A DNA stretch of 64,000 nt. It comes from Candidatus Nitrosopumilus sp. Its GTDB lineage: Archaea; Thermoproteota; Nitrososphaeria; Nitrososphaerales; Nitrosopumilaceae. Each line of letters starts with the position of its first letter. Within the stretch, counting starts at the first letter, position 1. The stretch is from contig JAOTXZ010000003.1 in the NCBI GenBank assembly GCA_029862085.1, positions 1 through 64,000 of the forward strand, in the 5' to 3' direction. The translations under genes were made by a program, and so were the position numbers. Of the stretch, positions 7,967 to 16,562 are shown piece by piece. The notes under the pieces were generated by a model, which worked only from the letters and a program-made list of their open reading frames with translations, searched no databases and was not told the DNA's origin.

Positions 7967-8308
7967 GTGAAAAAACCAATAATTGAACTATCTATATCGA
8001 AAAAACCTACCGATGCAGAACTTAAAAAATTAAAAGAATATTTTAAAGAAATGCCAGTTGATGAAATTTTAACAGGGTTAAAATTTGCAAAGAATCGTTG
8101 GTCTGCTAAAGATGCGGGAACTCTAAAAGTTGGACGTAAAAGTATAATTCAAAAAGAAGTACATTCAGTTACATATGAGCAAGCCCAGTGGAGATTAAAA
8201 AACTGGAAGATGATGATTGCCAATTATCGTCGTAGAGGATACAGCTATCCTACAATATCTAGAATCAAAAAAATTCTTATTCAAAAAGCCAAAAAGAAAT
8301 CAAAATAA
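7967..8308 (+). CDS. Conserved-looking basic hypothetical protein
   Basis: A 113-residue soluble protein with GTG start at 7967 (the preceding ATG is followed at once by a stop). The sequence is Lys-rich, with PTDAELKKLKEYFKEMPVDE at residues 14-33 predicted helical, then SVTYEQAQWRLKNWKMMI and a strongly basic end (NYRRRGYSYPTISRIKKIL and KAKKKSK). The composition suggests nucleic-acid or ribosome binding, but I do not recognise the family. It is convergent with the CdvB gene. Confidence 0.7.
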   Translation: MKKPIIELSISKKPTDAELKKLKEYFKEMPVDEILTGLKFAKNRWSAKDAGTLKVGRKSIIQKEVHSVTYEQAQWRLKNWKMMIANYRRRGYSYPTISRIKKILIQKAKKKSK

Positions 8309-8316
8309 CTTATTTT

Positions 8317-8970
8317 TTACAGTAATACATCGGCAGTACGCCTCTGAACTATATCATGTTTGAGATTATCGGGTACTTCCGGAATTGAGGTTTTGGTATG
8401 TCCTTCGATAACTGAATGAGCTTCTTCAAGAATTGCCAATGTATCTGGATCCTCCGAAATTCCTGCATCCATCATGCCATTACCACTAACTGATGAACCA
8501 GTCATCACATCCCCTAAGATTTGCGACAAGTCTTGCATTGAGGCATTTGCTTCGGGCATTATGCCACTCAATGAAGAGCTTAGACCCTTGATTAGTGACA
8601 TCGCAGGACTTAGAGTTACGACAACATCTCCAAGTTCTGATACTGTACCTAGTCTAAGTTGAACCTGTTCCATTGATAATTTTGCCCCACTTACCATATT
8701 TTTCATTTTTCTAAGTTGGGAAAGCTCGGCTGCATATGCTTTGGCATAACCATTTTGGTGAGTTTTTTGAGCATTTACAATTTTTTCAAAAATAGAATCA
8801 TGTTTTCTTTGCAATTTGGTATTAATTCCTTCTAATTTGATAATTTGTGATTGTAATTTTCTTTGAGCAAATTCAATTTTGTTCTTTAATGGTTCATCGG
8901 GTCTTACCTTACCCATTAATTTTTGGGATAAGCTTTCTTCTGTGCCTTTATTCCATGAATTACTAATCAA
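8317..8970 (-). CDS. cdvB: CdvB-type ESCRT-III (Snf7 family) protein
   Basis: ESCRT-III-like protein of the archaeal Cdv system, which polymerises at the division site or on membranes. The 217-residue protein shows the Snf7-like pattern: a long basic helical hairpin (about residues 30-105, NKIEFAQRKLQSQIIKLEG and SIFEKIVNAQKTHQNGYAKA), then an acidic C-terminal half with LSQILGDVMTGSS and AILEEAHSVIEGHTK. The family has several paralogues in Thaumarchaeota; no CdvA or CdvC (Vps4) gene is adjacent, so this is probably a stand-alone paralogue. Start at 8970 encodes MISNSWNKGTEE. Confidence 0.85.
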   Translation of the reverse strand: MISNSWNKGTEESLSQKLMGKVRPDEPLKNKIEFAQRKLQSQIIKLEGINTKLQRKHDSIFEKIVNAQKTHQNGYAKAYAAELSQLRKMKNMVSGAKLSMEQVQLRLGTVSELGDVVVTLSPAMSLIKGLSSSLSGIMPEANASMQDLSQILGDVMTGSSVSGNGMMDAGISEDPDTLAILEEAHSVIEGHTKTSIPEVPDNLKHDIVQRRTADVLL

Positions 8971-9067
8971 ACCGTAATTTCTCCAAAGTTTCCTTTAAAA
9001 TTGCGTTTTAAACTAATTTGTCCCTAGTCAGAGTGTAACTCCAGTTACATGGGGTTATGGTTACAAC

Positions 9068-10180
9068 TTATCCAAAGGTAAATGAATACAATTCAAATCC
9101 TTTTCCTTTGATTTTAATTTCTAGTTCATGAGTTGCAGGTTTTTCACTTTTTATGATATTATATAAATCTGGTTCTACAACGGTGATATTATTGCCAGAT
9201 TCGATATCTTCTCCGGAAAATTTTTCATCTATTGGTACACCATCCAAGAAGATCTCCAACTGTGCTTGGTTGGCAGTTACAATGTTTACTTCTTTTGCAT
9301 GATAAAGAACCTTTACTGATCCTGATTCTAATTCTAATCTCATACCCTCTTCAAGATTTAACCATTCTCCAACTGGATAAAATTTATGAAGTTGGATATT
9401 ATCTGGCTCATCATATTTGGTTATTTTATTTTGATTAAATCCTTCCTCACTTCCTAATTGATTTCTTCCTTGAGCAAGAGAATAACCAAAATATAATTCA
9501 GGAGTTCTAAAACTAGTGTGCTCAAACTCTTCAATTTCTACAAGGGATTCTGCAGATGCTATTTGTAATCCCAGGGATACTGATCTTTCCTCTAAAAGTT
9601 GTTGAATAATTTTTTCTGTTTCTTGATATGCTCCTTCTCCAATATGATCATATCGAAGGAAACCTTCATGGTCTGCGATGTACTTTCTAGGCCAATATCT
9701 ATTTTCAAAAGCATTCCAAGTTTCCCATTCATTATCCATCACTACTGGATATGTAATTCCATGTTTGGCAATTGCCAATTCTACATTTTTTTTATCTTTT
9801 TCAAATTCAAATTCAGGAGAATGAATTCCAATAATTAACAATCCTTCGTCTGAATATTTATCATTCCATGTTGTAATGAAGGGAAGGGTTCTGATACAAT
9901 TAATGCAACTATAAGTCCAAATATCATAAAGAACAACTTTTCCTTCCATTTCTGAGGCTAATTGTTTCGGTGTTGTGTTTAGATAATGAGCAATTCCAAC
10001 CAAATCTGGAGCCATTTTAAATTTTGATTTATCTATTAGGTTTACAGAGTTATTTCCATTTTCCAGATTTGTTGTCGACTCAAATTCAGCGTCAAGTGAT
10101 GAAAATAAAACGCTTATTATTCCAACTGCTATTGCTATACCAACTCCTAAAATTAACGCAATTTTTATTTCTGCTTTCAT
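9068..10180 (-). CDS. Membrane-anchored TlpA/DipZ-like thioredoxin-fold protein
   Basis: Predicted extracytoplasmic thiol-disulfide oxidoreductase. An N-terminal anchor spans residues 5-27. The redoxin domain covers roughly residues 60-210 with the catalytic CxxC as C92-I-N-C95 in WTYSCINCIRTLP, plus HSPEFEFEKD and the cis-Pro region ITYPVV. The C-terminal part (about 215-370) is beta-rich and resembles the sensory-like tail of DipZ proteins. I chose ATG at 10180 (MKAEIK), six bases after the ccdA stop, over a longer frame that would overlap ccdA. CcdA upstream would supply electrons. Confidence 0.85.
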   Translation of the reverse strand: MKAEIKIALILGVGIAIAVGIISVLFSSLDAEFESTTNLENGNNSVNLIDKSKFKMAPDLVGIAHYLNTTPKQLASEMEGKVVLYDIWTYSCINCIRTLPFITTWNDKYSDEGLLIIGIHSPEFEFEKDKKNVELAIAKHGITYPVVMDNEWETWNAFENRYWPRKYIADHEGFLRYDHIGEGAYQETEKIIQQLLEERSVSLGLQIASAESLVEIEEFEHTSFRTPELYFGYSLAQGRNQLGSEEGFNQNKITKYDEPDNIQLHKFYPVGEWLNLEEGMRLELESGSVKVLYHAKEVNIVTANQAQLEIFLDGVPIDEKFSGEDIESGNNITVVEPDLYNIIKSEKPATHELEIKIKGKGFELYSFTFG

Positions 10181-10185
10181 TTTTT

Positions 10186-10917
10186 TTATCCTAATAATAA
10201 TTCGTTTAGTAAAGGGAAATTGGCAATATATGCTAATTGATTTGTAAATACCAACACCCCTAAAATAATGATAAATCCACCTAAAATCCAATTATAATAT
10301 TTTAGGTGTTTACTCATCGATTTGATAATTTTATTTGCTCTAGAGAAAAATATTCCTATTAAAATAAAGGGAATTCCTAAACCCAATGAATATACCAAAA
10401 GGAGATTAAATGCAACAGACGGAGTGGTAGCTGCAAGAGTAAGAATTGTTCCTAGAATTGGACCAACACATGGAGTCCATCCTGCTGCAAAGGCCAAACC
10501 AAAAACAAACGAAAGGGGGTAACTGGTTTTTGATCTTTTTGGTATGAATTTTTTTTCAATGTTTAGCTTGTTAATTTTTGAGGATAACAATAAGAAAATA
10601 CCAAAACCAACAATGATTATACCTCCTATTTGGTTAAATCCATTAATTAAATCCCCTGAAGATGTTGTCAAGGTACTGTTGATGATTACTCCTAATGTGG
10701 AAAATACCACTGAAAAACCAAGAACAAAAAATACTGTATTTAGAATAATTTTTGTTCTATCAATTGCGATTGTTTGGGATCCTCCCTTTTGATTAAGTTC
10801 ACTTAAAGTGGATCCTGAAATATATGCTAAGAATGCCGGAATCATAGGTAAAATACATGGGGCAACAAACGATCCTAATCCTGCTAATAGTGCTACGGCT
10901 AAAGTAATTTCGGCCAT
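10186..10917 (-). CDS. ccdA: Cytochrome c biogenesis protein CcdA
   Basis: Integral membrane protein with six predicted helices that passes reducing equivalents from cytosolic thioredoxin across the membrane. The two redox cysteines sit in the expected motifs: GSFVAPCILPMIPAF near residue 21 and AAGWTPCVGPILG near residue 147. At 243 residues it is the usual size. The TlpA-like partner follows six bases later, forming a two-gene unit equivalent to a split DipZ. Likely clients are extracytoplasmic thiol proteins and cupredoxins. Confidence 0.95.
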   Translation of the reverse strand: MAEITLAVALLAGLGSFVAPCILPMIPAFLAYISGSTLSELNQKGGSQTIAIDRTKIILNTVFFVLGFSVVFSTLGVIINSTLTTSSGDLINGFNQIGGIIIVGFGIFLLLSSKINKLNIEKKFIPKRSKTSYPLSFVFGLAFAAGWTPCVGPILGTILTLAATTPSVAFNLLLVYSLGLGIPFILIGIFFSRANKIIKSMSKHLKYYNWILGGFIIILGVLVFTNQLAYIANFPLLNELLLG

Positions 10918-11007
10918 ATTTTAATTTCCTAATTTTTCCATTAAAGGATTCTTCCAGATTCTTTCCCACTCATTTGCTTTTTAAAAGGGAAAGAATATTT
11001 TTGGATA

Positions 11008-11112
11008 ATGAACAAACGTTTTGTTTTGGTAGGCATAGTTTTAGGCATAATAATCACTATTGCAGTAATTGTAGGATCTCCTGCATTTCTGGGATTTGAC
11101 TCTATGCGATAA
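11008..11112 (+). CDS. 34-residue membrane peptide
   Basis: ATG at 11008 to TAA at 11110-11112 encodes MNKR, a single hydrophobic helix (FVLVGIVLGIIITIAVIVG) and a short tail SPAFLGFDSMR. It lies in the gap between ccdA and bioF, divergent from ccdA and convergent with bioF. Basic start plus clean helix supports a genuine membrane microprotein, but no homology is recognised. Confidence 0.45.
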   Translation: MNKRFVLVGIVLGIIITIAVIVGSPAFLGFDSMR

Positions 11113-11122
11113 TTGAATTTAT

Positions 11123-12259
11123 TTAGAATTTCATGAATTTCTTATAGGCTCGATCAAATACCTCAAGTGAATTTTCTATATTCTGTGGTGACAACCATGC
11201 GGTAACAGAAATTCTAAGCCGGGCTTTATTTTTGGGGACTGTAGGATATCGAATCGGTTGCGCATAAACTCCATTTTTGAATAAATAATGTCCAAAACCC
11301 ATCGCAGTTTTTTCGTCACCAATAATTATTGGGATAATATGTGTTTTAGAATTTATCGAATATCCAATTTCCTTTAGGCCATTTACGAGTAATTTTGTGT
11401 TAGTTTGAAGTTTCTTTTGATATTTTTCTCTATTGGAGTCAAATCTCTTTAATGAATATTCTACCAAAAATGAAGGAAGTGCTGATGTATAGATGAAAGC
11501 CTTTGACTTGTTAACACACAAATCAATTACATTTTTTTGTGAAGATATGTAGCCGCCAAAAGATCCTAATCCCTTACTTAGACTGCTTACATACAAATCA
11601 ATTTTTTTTGAAACTCCAAAGTAACTCCCTGTCCCCTTCCCATTCTTTCCTACCACAAAATCTCCATGTGCATCATCAAGAATGGTCATGGCGCCAGTCT
11701 TTGTTGCAATATCTGTTATTTCTTTAAGCTTTGAAAAATCTCCATCCATACTAAAAATTCCTTCAGATATTACAAATTTATTTTTTTGATTTGATTTTAA
11801 TTTGGAGTATAAATCTTCCATATTATTATGCTTGTAAATAGAAATTTTTGCCCCAGATAGTTTGCATGACTCTATTATACTTGCATGGTTAAATTCATCA
11901 CTTAAAATCAAGTCACCCTTTTTTGCAATTGCAGGAATAGCTCCTAAATTTGCCATGTATCCTGTTGGAAAAATTAAGCTTGCTTCTAGGGATTTATGTT
12001 CAGCAAGTTTTTTCTCCAAATTCTGATATGATTCATCATTTCCGGATACCAATCGAGAGCTTGACTGCATCTGTTTTAATTTCATGTTTAGGGGTGGAAT
12101 TCCAAGATAATCATTTGAACATAAATTTATCAAATCTTTTTGTTGAATGGTAATTATTGCACCCTTGGTAGTTCCGTATTTTAATTTTCTATACAGGTGA
12201 TTTTGTTTTATTTTTTCCAGTTCAGAATCCACAAAACGTAATTTAGGCTTCAAGACCAA
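11123..12259 (-). CDS. bioF: 8-amino-7-oxononanoate synthase
   Basis: PLP-dependent enzyme of biotin synthesis that condenses pimeloyl thioester with L-alanine. Alpha-oxoamine synthase features: NDYLGIP at residues 49-55, SGNDESYQNLEKKLAEH, the Asp of LDDAHGDFV and the PLP Lys in SSLSKGLGSFGG near residue 233. At 378 residues it is the typical length. The TTG start at 12259 overlaps bioB by 17 bases, so the two are translationally coupled. It is the last gene of the minus-strand biotin cluster. Confidence 0.93.
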   Translation of the reverse strand: MVLKPKLRFVDSELEKIKQNHLYRKLKYGTTKGAIITIQQKDLINLCSNDYLGIPPLNMKLKQMQSSSRLVSGNDESYQNLEKKLAEHKSLEASLIFPTGYMANLGAIPAIAKKGDLILSDEFNHASIIESCKLSGAKISIYKHNNMEDLYSKLKSNQKNKFVISEGIFSMDGDFSKLKEITDIATKTGAMTILDDAHGDFVVGKNGKGTGSYFGVSKKIDLYVSSLSKGLGSFGGYISSQKNVIDLCVNKSKAFIYTSALPSFLVEYSLKRFDSNREKYQKKLQTNTKLLVNGLKEIGYSINSKTHIIPIIIGDEKTAMGFGHYLFKNGVYAQPIRYPTVPKNKARLRISVTAWLSPQNIENSLEVFDRAYKKFMKF

Positions 12260-13220
12260 TTTTTTTTATCATTTTGATGTCTTTTTTAGCCTCATTTCCG
12301 CCCATTGTAAGATATCCTGATGTGATTATTCCATTTGCACCACTTTGGAGTAACTCTTCTCCCGAATCATCAAGGTTGGTTTCTCGTCCTCCAGAAATTT
12401 TAATCACCGACTCTGGCAGCAAAAACCTGATAATTGAAAACATACGAATTATTTCTGATTTTTCAAGTGATGTTTGCAATTCTAACGGAGTACCGGGAAC
12501 AGGAACTAGTATGTTGATTGTAACTTCTTCTGGATAAATTGAAGCAAGCTCTAAAACTAGTTCTAGTCGTTGTTCTCTTGTTTCTCCTAATCCGATAATA
12601 CCTCCAGTACAAAGCTCCAATCCTGCATCTCTTGCTATTTGTAAAGTTTTTATCCTGTCTTCATAGGTATGTGTAGTGCAAATTTCAGAAAACTTCGATT
12701 TTGCAGTTTCTAAATTATGATTATATCGTTTAACTTGAAGTTCTTTGAGTTTTTTTGCTTGTTGTATAGTTAAAAATCCCAAACTACACTCAACACTAAT
12801 TCCAACTTTGTCGTTTATCTCCTCAATAATGTAGCACACCTTATCAAAATCATTTGGAGATGGCTCTCTCCATGCAGCTACTAGACAATATGATTCTGCA
12901 CCTTCATCTTTTGCTTTTTGTGCTCTAATGACAATTTCCTGAGCCGAAGGTAATTGATACGATTCAATTCCTGTATCAAAAAATGCAGACTGACCACAAA
13001 AAGAACAATCCTCGCTACAAGAATTCTTTTTAATATTGTTTAATTGTTCCACATCTACTTTATTCCCATTGAATTCTCGAGTTATCTGGTTCGCGGCAAT
13101 TCCAAGTTGTTGTACGTATTCTTCGGGAATCTTAAACAGTTTAGAAACATCTTCTGATGTAATGCCAACACCGGACAAAACGTTTTCTTTACAATCTTTG
13201 ATAAATTCATTAATATCCAC
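12243..13220 (-). CDS. bioB: Biotin synthase (radical SAM)
   Basis: Inserts sulfur into dethiobiotin to give biotin. The radical SAM cluster motif is C-S-E-D-C-S-F-C near residues 68-75, with NNIKKNSCSEDCSFCGQS as context; further family segments are YNHNLETAKSKF, CTGGIIGLGETREQRLEL and the C-terminal ANGIITSGYLTMGG. The 325-residue length is normal. Start is GTG at 13220, with TATTTAAT-type box 22-30 bases upstream (13242-13250) suggesting a leaderless transcript. A palindromic operator candidate lies just beyond at 13263-13292. Confidence 0.95.
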   Translation of the reverse strand: MDINEFIKDCKENVLSGVGITSEDVSKLFKIPEEYVQQLGIAANQITREFNGNKVDVEQLNNIKKNSCSEDCSFCGQSAFFDTGIESYQLPSAQEIVIRAQKAKDEGAESYCLVAAWREPSPNDFDKVCYIIEEINDKVGISVECSLGFLTIQQAKKLKELQVKRYNHNLETAKSKFSEICTTHTYEDRIKTLQIARDAGLELCTGGIIGLGETREQRLELVLELASIYPEEVTINILVPVPGTPLELQTSLEKSEIIRMFSIIRFLLPESVIKISGGRETNLDDSGEELLQSGANGIITSGYLTMGGNEAKKDIKMIKKIGLEA

Positions 13221-13241
13221 AGGGAATTTGATAAAAATTAC

Positions 13242-13250
13242 ATTAAATAA
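13242..13250 (-). promoter_or_regulatory. TATA box of bioB
   Basis: On the minus strand the sequence is TTATTTAAT, 22-30 bases before the bioB GTG. No Shine-Dalgarno sequence is seen between it and the start, so a leaderless transcript is likely. The operator-like inverted repeat lies directly upstream. Confidence 0.5.
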
Positions 13251-13262
13251 GATTTCTGGAAA

Positions 13263-13292
13263 GGGTAACCTAGACAGAAACCTGGGTTAACC
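13263..13292. promoter_or_regulatory. Candidate BirA-type operator before bioB
   Basis: GGGTAACC (13263-13270) and GGTTAACC (13285-13292) form an inverted repeat with one mismatch and a 14-base spacer. Bacterial BirA operators are interrupted palindromes with a spacer of 14-16 bases and AACC/GGTT inner ends, so position in front of bioB and architecture both suggest a biotin repressor site. The rpl3 upstream palindrome has the same core and spacer. Assignment to BirA is inference. Confidence 0.5.
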
Positions 13293-13295
13293 GGG

Positions 13296-14618
13296 TCAAA
13301 ACACTTGTTTTTGAGCGGATTTGATGGTCTTAATGGTCCTTTTAAGGAGAAAATCGAGGTCTTTCTCTGATATGGCAAGTGGAGGGACAAGCATGACAAT
13401 ATTTCCAAGAGTTCGAAGATAAATTCCATGATTTTTACCTTCTTCGAAGAAAATTTTGTTTATTGATTTTTTTGAACGGATCGGAGTTTTTTTCTTTTTA
13501 TTTGAAACCAATTCAATTCCCATAAGCATCCCTTTATGTCTAATATCTCCTACTGATTCTAATTTTGCAATTTCCTCGTAATATTTTTCAAACACTTTGG
13601 ATTTTTTTTGTATTTTTTTGATCAAATTATCTTTTTGATATAGATTAAGATTCTCAAGTGAAACAGCACAAGCAATTGGGTTTCCAGTATATGTGTGTCC
13701 ATGAAAAAGATGCTTCCGATCATTAAATTCACCTATGAATGAATCATAGACTTTTTTACTTGATAGAGTCGCAGCCAGTGTTAGATAACCTCCAGTTAGC
13801 ATTTTTCCATAAGCTACGATATCTGGAATGCTTTTTTGTTCTGTGTATTGTAACATTGACCCTAATCGTCCAAAACCAGTGGCGATTTCATCTAGAATTA
13901 ATAATACATTGTATTTTTTGCAAAGTTTTTTAATTTTTTTCTGAAAATTTTTGGGATAAATTAATACTCCGCCTGCGACTTGAGCCCCGCTTTCCATTAC
14001 AAATGCAGCTATTTTGTTATCTTTGGATAACTGTGTTTCTATTTTATCCAAACAATAAATTTGATAATCTGAATAGGTATACCCCTTGGGAATTCTATAC
14101 TTGTTTGGAGTTGGTATTTGTAGGGTAGGAAATAATTGTTTTTTGAAATTACCGAAAAACTGTGGTACATATCCCACCGACATTGCACCAAAGGTGTCTC
14201 CATGATACCCATTCTCTAGGGTTATTATCTTTGATTTTTGCTTCTCACCAGTGTTTTGCCAATATTGTAAAGCTAATTTTAGTGCAATTTCCATTGCAGA
14301 GGAGCCATTATCAGAATAAAATACCTTGTGCATGCCAGGAGAAAATCTTACTAATTTTTCTGCAAGTTTCTCTGCAGATTCGTGGGTAAGATTGAACATT
14401 GAAGAGTGTTGTAGTTTTTTACTCTGATTAACAATGGCTTTGATTAGTTCCGGTTTTGAATGCCCCCAAACATTACACCACATAGAACCTACAGCATCGA
14501 GTATTTTGTTGCCTTTTGAGTCAATTAACCACATGCCTTTGGCAGTAACAATCTCATCAAATGATTTCCATTCATTCATCTGAGTGTTAGGGTGCCATAC
14601 AAAGCTCTTCTTTTTCAA
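13296..14618 (-). CDS. bioA: Adenosylmethionine-8-amino-7-oxononanoate aminotransferase
   Basis: PLP aminotransferase converting KAPA to DAPA in biotin synthesis. Class III aminotransferase marks: AVGSMWCNVWGH at residues 42-53, SDNGSSAMEIALK, LENGYHGDTFGAMSVG, the Asp in LILDEIATGFGRLG and the PLP Lys in YGKMLTGGYL near residue 275. Length 440 is typical. The only in-frame start is TTG at 14618, preceded by an AACCTAAAAA half-site resembling the rpl3/bioB operator. bioB follows 75 bases downstream. Confidence 0.94.
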   Translation of the reverse strand: MKKKSFVWHPNTQMNEWKSFDEIVTAKGMWLIDSKGNKILDAVGSMWCNVWGHSKPELIKAIVNQSKKLQHSSMFNLTHESAEKLAEKLVRFSPGMHKVFYSDNGSSAMEIALKLALQYWQNTGEKQKSKIITLENGYHGDTFGAMSVGYVPQFFGNFKKQLFPTLQIPTPNKYRIPKGYTYSDYQIYCLDKIETQLSKDNKIAAFVMESGAQVAGGVLIYPKNFQKKIKKLCKKYNVLLILDEIATGFGRLGSMLQYTEQKSIPDIVAYGKMLTGGYLTLAATLSSKKVYDSFIGEFNDRKHLFHGHTYTGNPIACAVSLENLNLYQKDNLIKKIQKKSKVFEKYYEEIAKLESVGDIRHKGMLMGIELVSNKKKKTPIRSKKSINKIFFEEGKNHGIYLRTLGNIVMLVPPLAISEKDLDFLLKRTIKTIKSAQKQVF

Positions 14619-14714
14619 TTATTATTTTTAGGTTAATTTAGCTTAATAACTAAACGAAAGAAATATCTCAGCACATAAGATTACTTTTTAGATGATGGAA
14701 TAAGTATGAAGATA

Positions 14715-15026
14715 TCACAAACCACAACAAGTACGTATACTTCTGACTGGTGGTGTGATTTTATTTATTTTCTTGCCATTTTTAGATTTGATAAAGACTT
14801 TTTTTGAATTATTAATGACCGTAAAATTATTTCCCTCCCCTATAGAATCAAGATATTCTCGAATTGATTTTGTTACTTGTGAGTTTTCTATTATTTCATC
14901 GTGTTCAATCGGTGATAGAATGAATTCATTATTCTTTACTGCAGGTATTGCTCCAACGTTATCTGCTACGTACACCAATAATTGATGTTGAATAGGTAAA
15001 ACATCTTCACAGTTAACACTAATCAT
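14715..15026 (-). CDS. Hypothetical protein in biotin cluster
   Basis: A 103-residue soluble protein of unknown family, ATG at 15026. It is acidic in the middle (ILSPIEHDEIIENSQVTKSI) and ends with RSIRTCCGL, a vicinal Cys pair at the C-terminus. It lies upstream of bioA on the same strand and divergent from bioD. Context hints at a link with biotin metabolism, but there is no motif to support a role. Confidence 0.65.
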   Translation of the reverse strand: MISVNCEDVLPIQHQLLVYVADNVGAIPAVKNNEFILSPIEHDEIIENSQVTKSIREYLDSIGEGNNFTVINNSKKVFIKSKNGKKINKITPPVRSIRTCCGL

Positions 15027-15316
15027 AAATTTCTTATTTTCTTGTTCTTTATAGGTTCATCTCCAAAATATTATTTTTAGAAATTCACCCAGCCACGAAT
15101 GTTTTACAATTCTATATCTGACTAGGGTGAAAAATTTGTAACAAACCGAATATTACAAAATTAAAATACAGTGTATTTTAAAAAATTAATATTCTTTCTA
15201 ATTCATAATTTATTGTATCGGATAATATTGTCAAAAGAAAATTATGTTTAGTGTTTAACTTTAGGTCAACATTTAACAATGAAAGATTAATCAATAGATT
15301 ACTCCATTACAGGTCA

Positions 15317-16003
15317 ATGAAATCATTATTCATAACCGGAACTGATACGGATGTCGGAAAAACATACGTTGCTGCTGGTTTGGCCGTAACTTTACGTAAG
15401 ATGAATATCGATGTAGGAATAATGAAACCCTTTGCAGCTGGTTCTCCACAAAAAACTGGTTTCAAATCAGAAGATGTGGAAATTCTATCTCGAGCGGGAC
15501 AAATTTCGGATCCAGAAAATTTGGTTAATCCCCAATTTTTTAAAATGTCTGCATCTCCCTACACTGCATCAAAAAATTTGAAAATTCCTGTGAAAGTTAG
15601 TTCGGTATTGTTATCTTTTAAAAAATTATCAAAAAAACATTCGATGTTACTTGTAGAAGGAATGGGTGGAATTATGACTCCAATTTTAAAAAATTATTTT
15701 GTTGCTAATTTGATTAAAGAAATGAAATTAGATGCGTTAATTGTAACTCGAACTAGAGTGGGGACAATCAATCATACTATTATGACTTGTCAAATGTGCA
15801 AAAAATACAAAATCCCAATCAGAGGGATAATAATTAATAATTTTGATACAGATGGATATCAATTAAAAACTCTCAAAAGAGACTTGAAAAGCTTGACTGG
15901 CATCCCAATTTTAGGCACCATTCCTTACATAGAAAATCTCAGCGATACAGCCTTGTTCAAAAGTTTTAAAAAAAATATAAACATGAATCTAATTATAAAA
16001 TAA
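15317..16003 (+). CDS. bioD: ATP-dependent dethiobiotin synthetase
   Basis: Forms the ureido ring of dethiobiotin from DAPA, CO2 and ATP. The P-loop GTDTDVGKTYVAAGLAV at residues 8-24 is the classical BioD signature, with KPFAAGSPQ, the LLVEGMGGIMTPI segment and GIIINNFDTDG. I chose ATG at 15317 (MKSLFITG, 228 residues); an upstream ATG at 15251 would add 22 residues not expected in the family. It is transcribed opposite to bioABF. No pimeloyl-forming gene (bioC/H/W) is present nearby. Confidence 0.94.
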   Translation: MKSLFITGTDTDVGKTYVAAGLAVTLRKMNIDVGIMKPFAAGSPQKTGFKSEDVEILSRAGQISDPENLVNPQFFKMSASPYTASKNLKIPVKVSSVLLSFKKLSKKHSMLLVEGMGGIMTPILKNYFVANLIKEMKLDALIVTRTRVGTINHTIMTCQMCKKYKIPIRGIIINNFDTDGYQLKTLKRDLKSLTGIPILGTIPYIENLSDTALFKSFKKNINMNLIIK

Positions 16004-16007
16004 TTCT

Positions 16008-16559
16008 CTAGACTCGTAATATTTTAAATTTATTTGATCCTTGAACGTTTGCAAAATTAGCAATATCGTAAATTATTTTGGAAAAAGATGAATTTTCTTT
16101 TTGAATCACGTATGTTTTAATTTTAATTCCAAGGTCTTGAGTTAAAACGAGCCATATGTTTTGTTTTTCTGATTGAATTTTGGATATCTTCTCTAGTTTT
16201 TCTTTTATTGAATTTTCATTTAACGTCTTTGGTATGCAGATAATCAATGTTTTTTTTTGATCTTTCTCTAATGTTTTCAAATCAGGAATAATGATATCAA
16301 TTTCAACTCCTTTATGTTCTATTTTTCTTTGACTAGGTAACAAAGCATTTGTAAGCATATAATGTAATATTCCCGTAGCAAAAACCCCCAGACTCTCCTC
16401 TTTATTATTCATTAAGGAAACTTTTTGATAACAATTCTCTGTTATATCGTTAATTATCGTGTCTAATTTTGTTTGAGAAAATAATTTTTGAAATCGTTTT
16501 TCTGATTTTTTGATGTAACTAAAAAGATATTCTTTAACGGGATTGTTTTCTTCTTCCAT
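16008..16559 (-). CDS. Hypothetical protein downstream of HMG-CoA synthase
   Basis: A 183-residue Lys/Glu-rich soluble protein starting three bases after the HMG-CoA synthase stop, so probably co-transcribed with it. The first half is helical (KEYLFSYIKKSEKRFQKLFS). The second half has alternating hydrophobic strands: VEIDIIIPDLKTL, TLIICIPKT, NIWLVLTQDLGIKIKTYVI. The E-x-D-III-PD pattern is vaguely like a nuclease-type or Rossmann core, but key catalytic residues are not convincing. Function unknown. It converges on bioD. Confidence 0.7.
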   Translation of the reverse strand: MEEENNPVKEYLFSYIKKSEKRFQKLFSQTKLDTIINDITENCYQKVSLMNNKEESLGVFATGILHYMLTNALLPSQRKIEHKGVEIDIIIPDLKTLEKDQKKTLIICIPKTLNENSIKEKLEKISKIQSEKQNIWLVLTQDLGIKIKTYVIQKENSSFSKIIYDIANFANVQGSNKFKILRV

Positions 16560-16562
16560 GAA

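Noticed and set aside
10181-10291. N-terminal extension of the TlpA-like frame by 37 residues
   Set aside because: It overlaps the 3' end of ccdA and has no signal-peptide character; MKAEIK at 10180 gives a clean anchor.
15251-15316. Upstream ATG as start of bioD (adds 22 residues)
   Set aside because: Family members begin close to the P-loop, as MKSLFITG does at 15317; the added residues overlap the AT-rich region before bioD.
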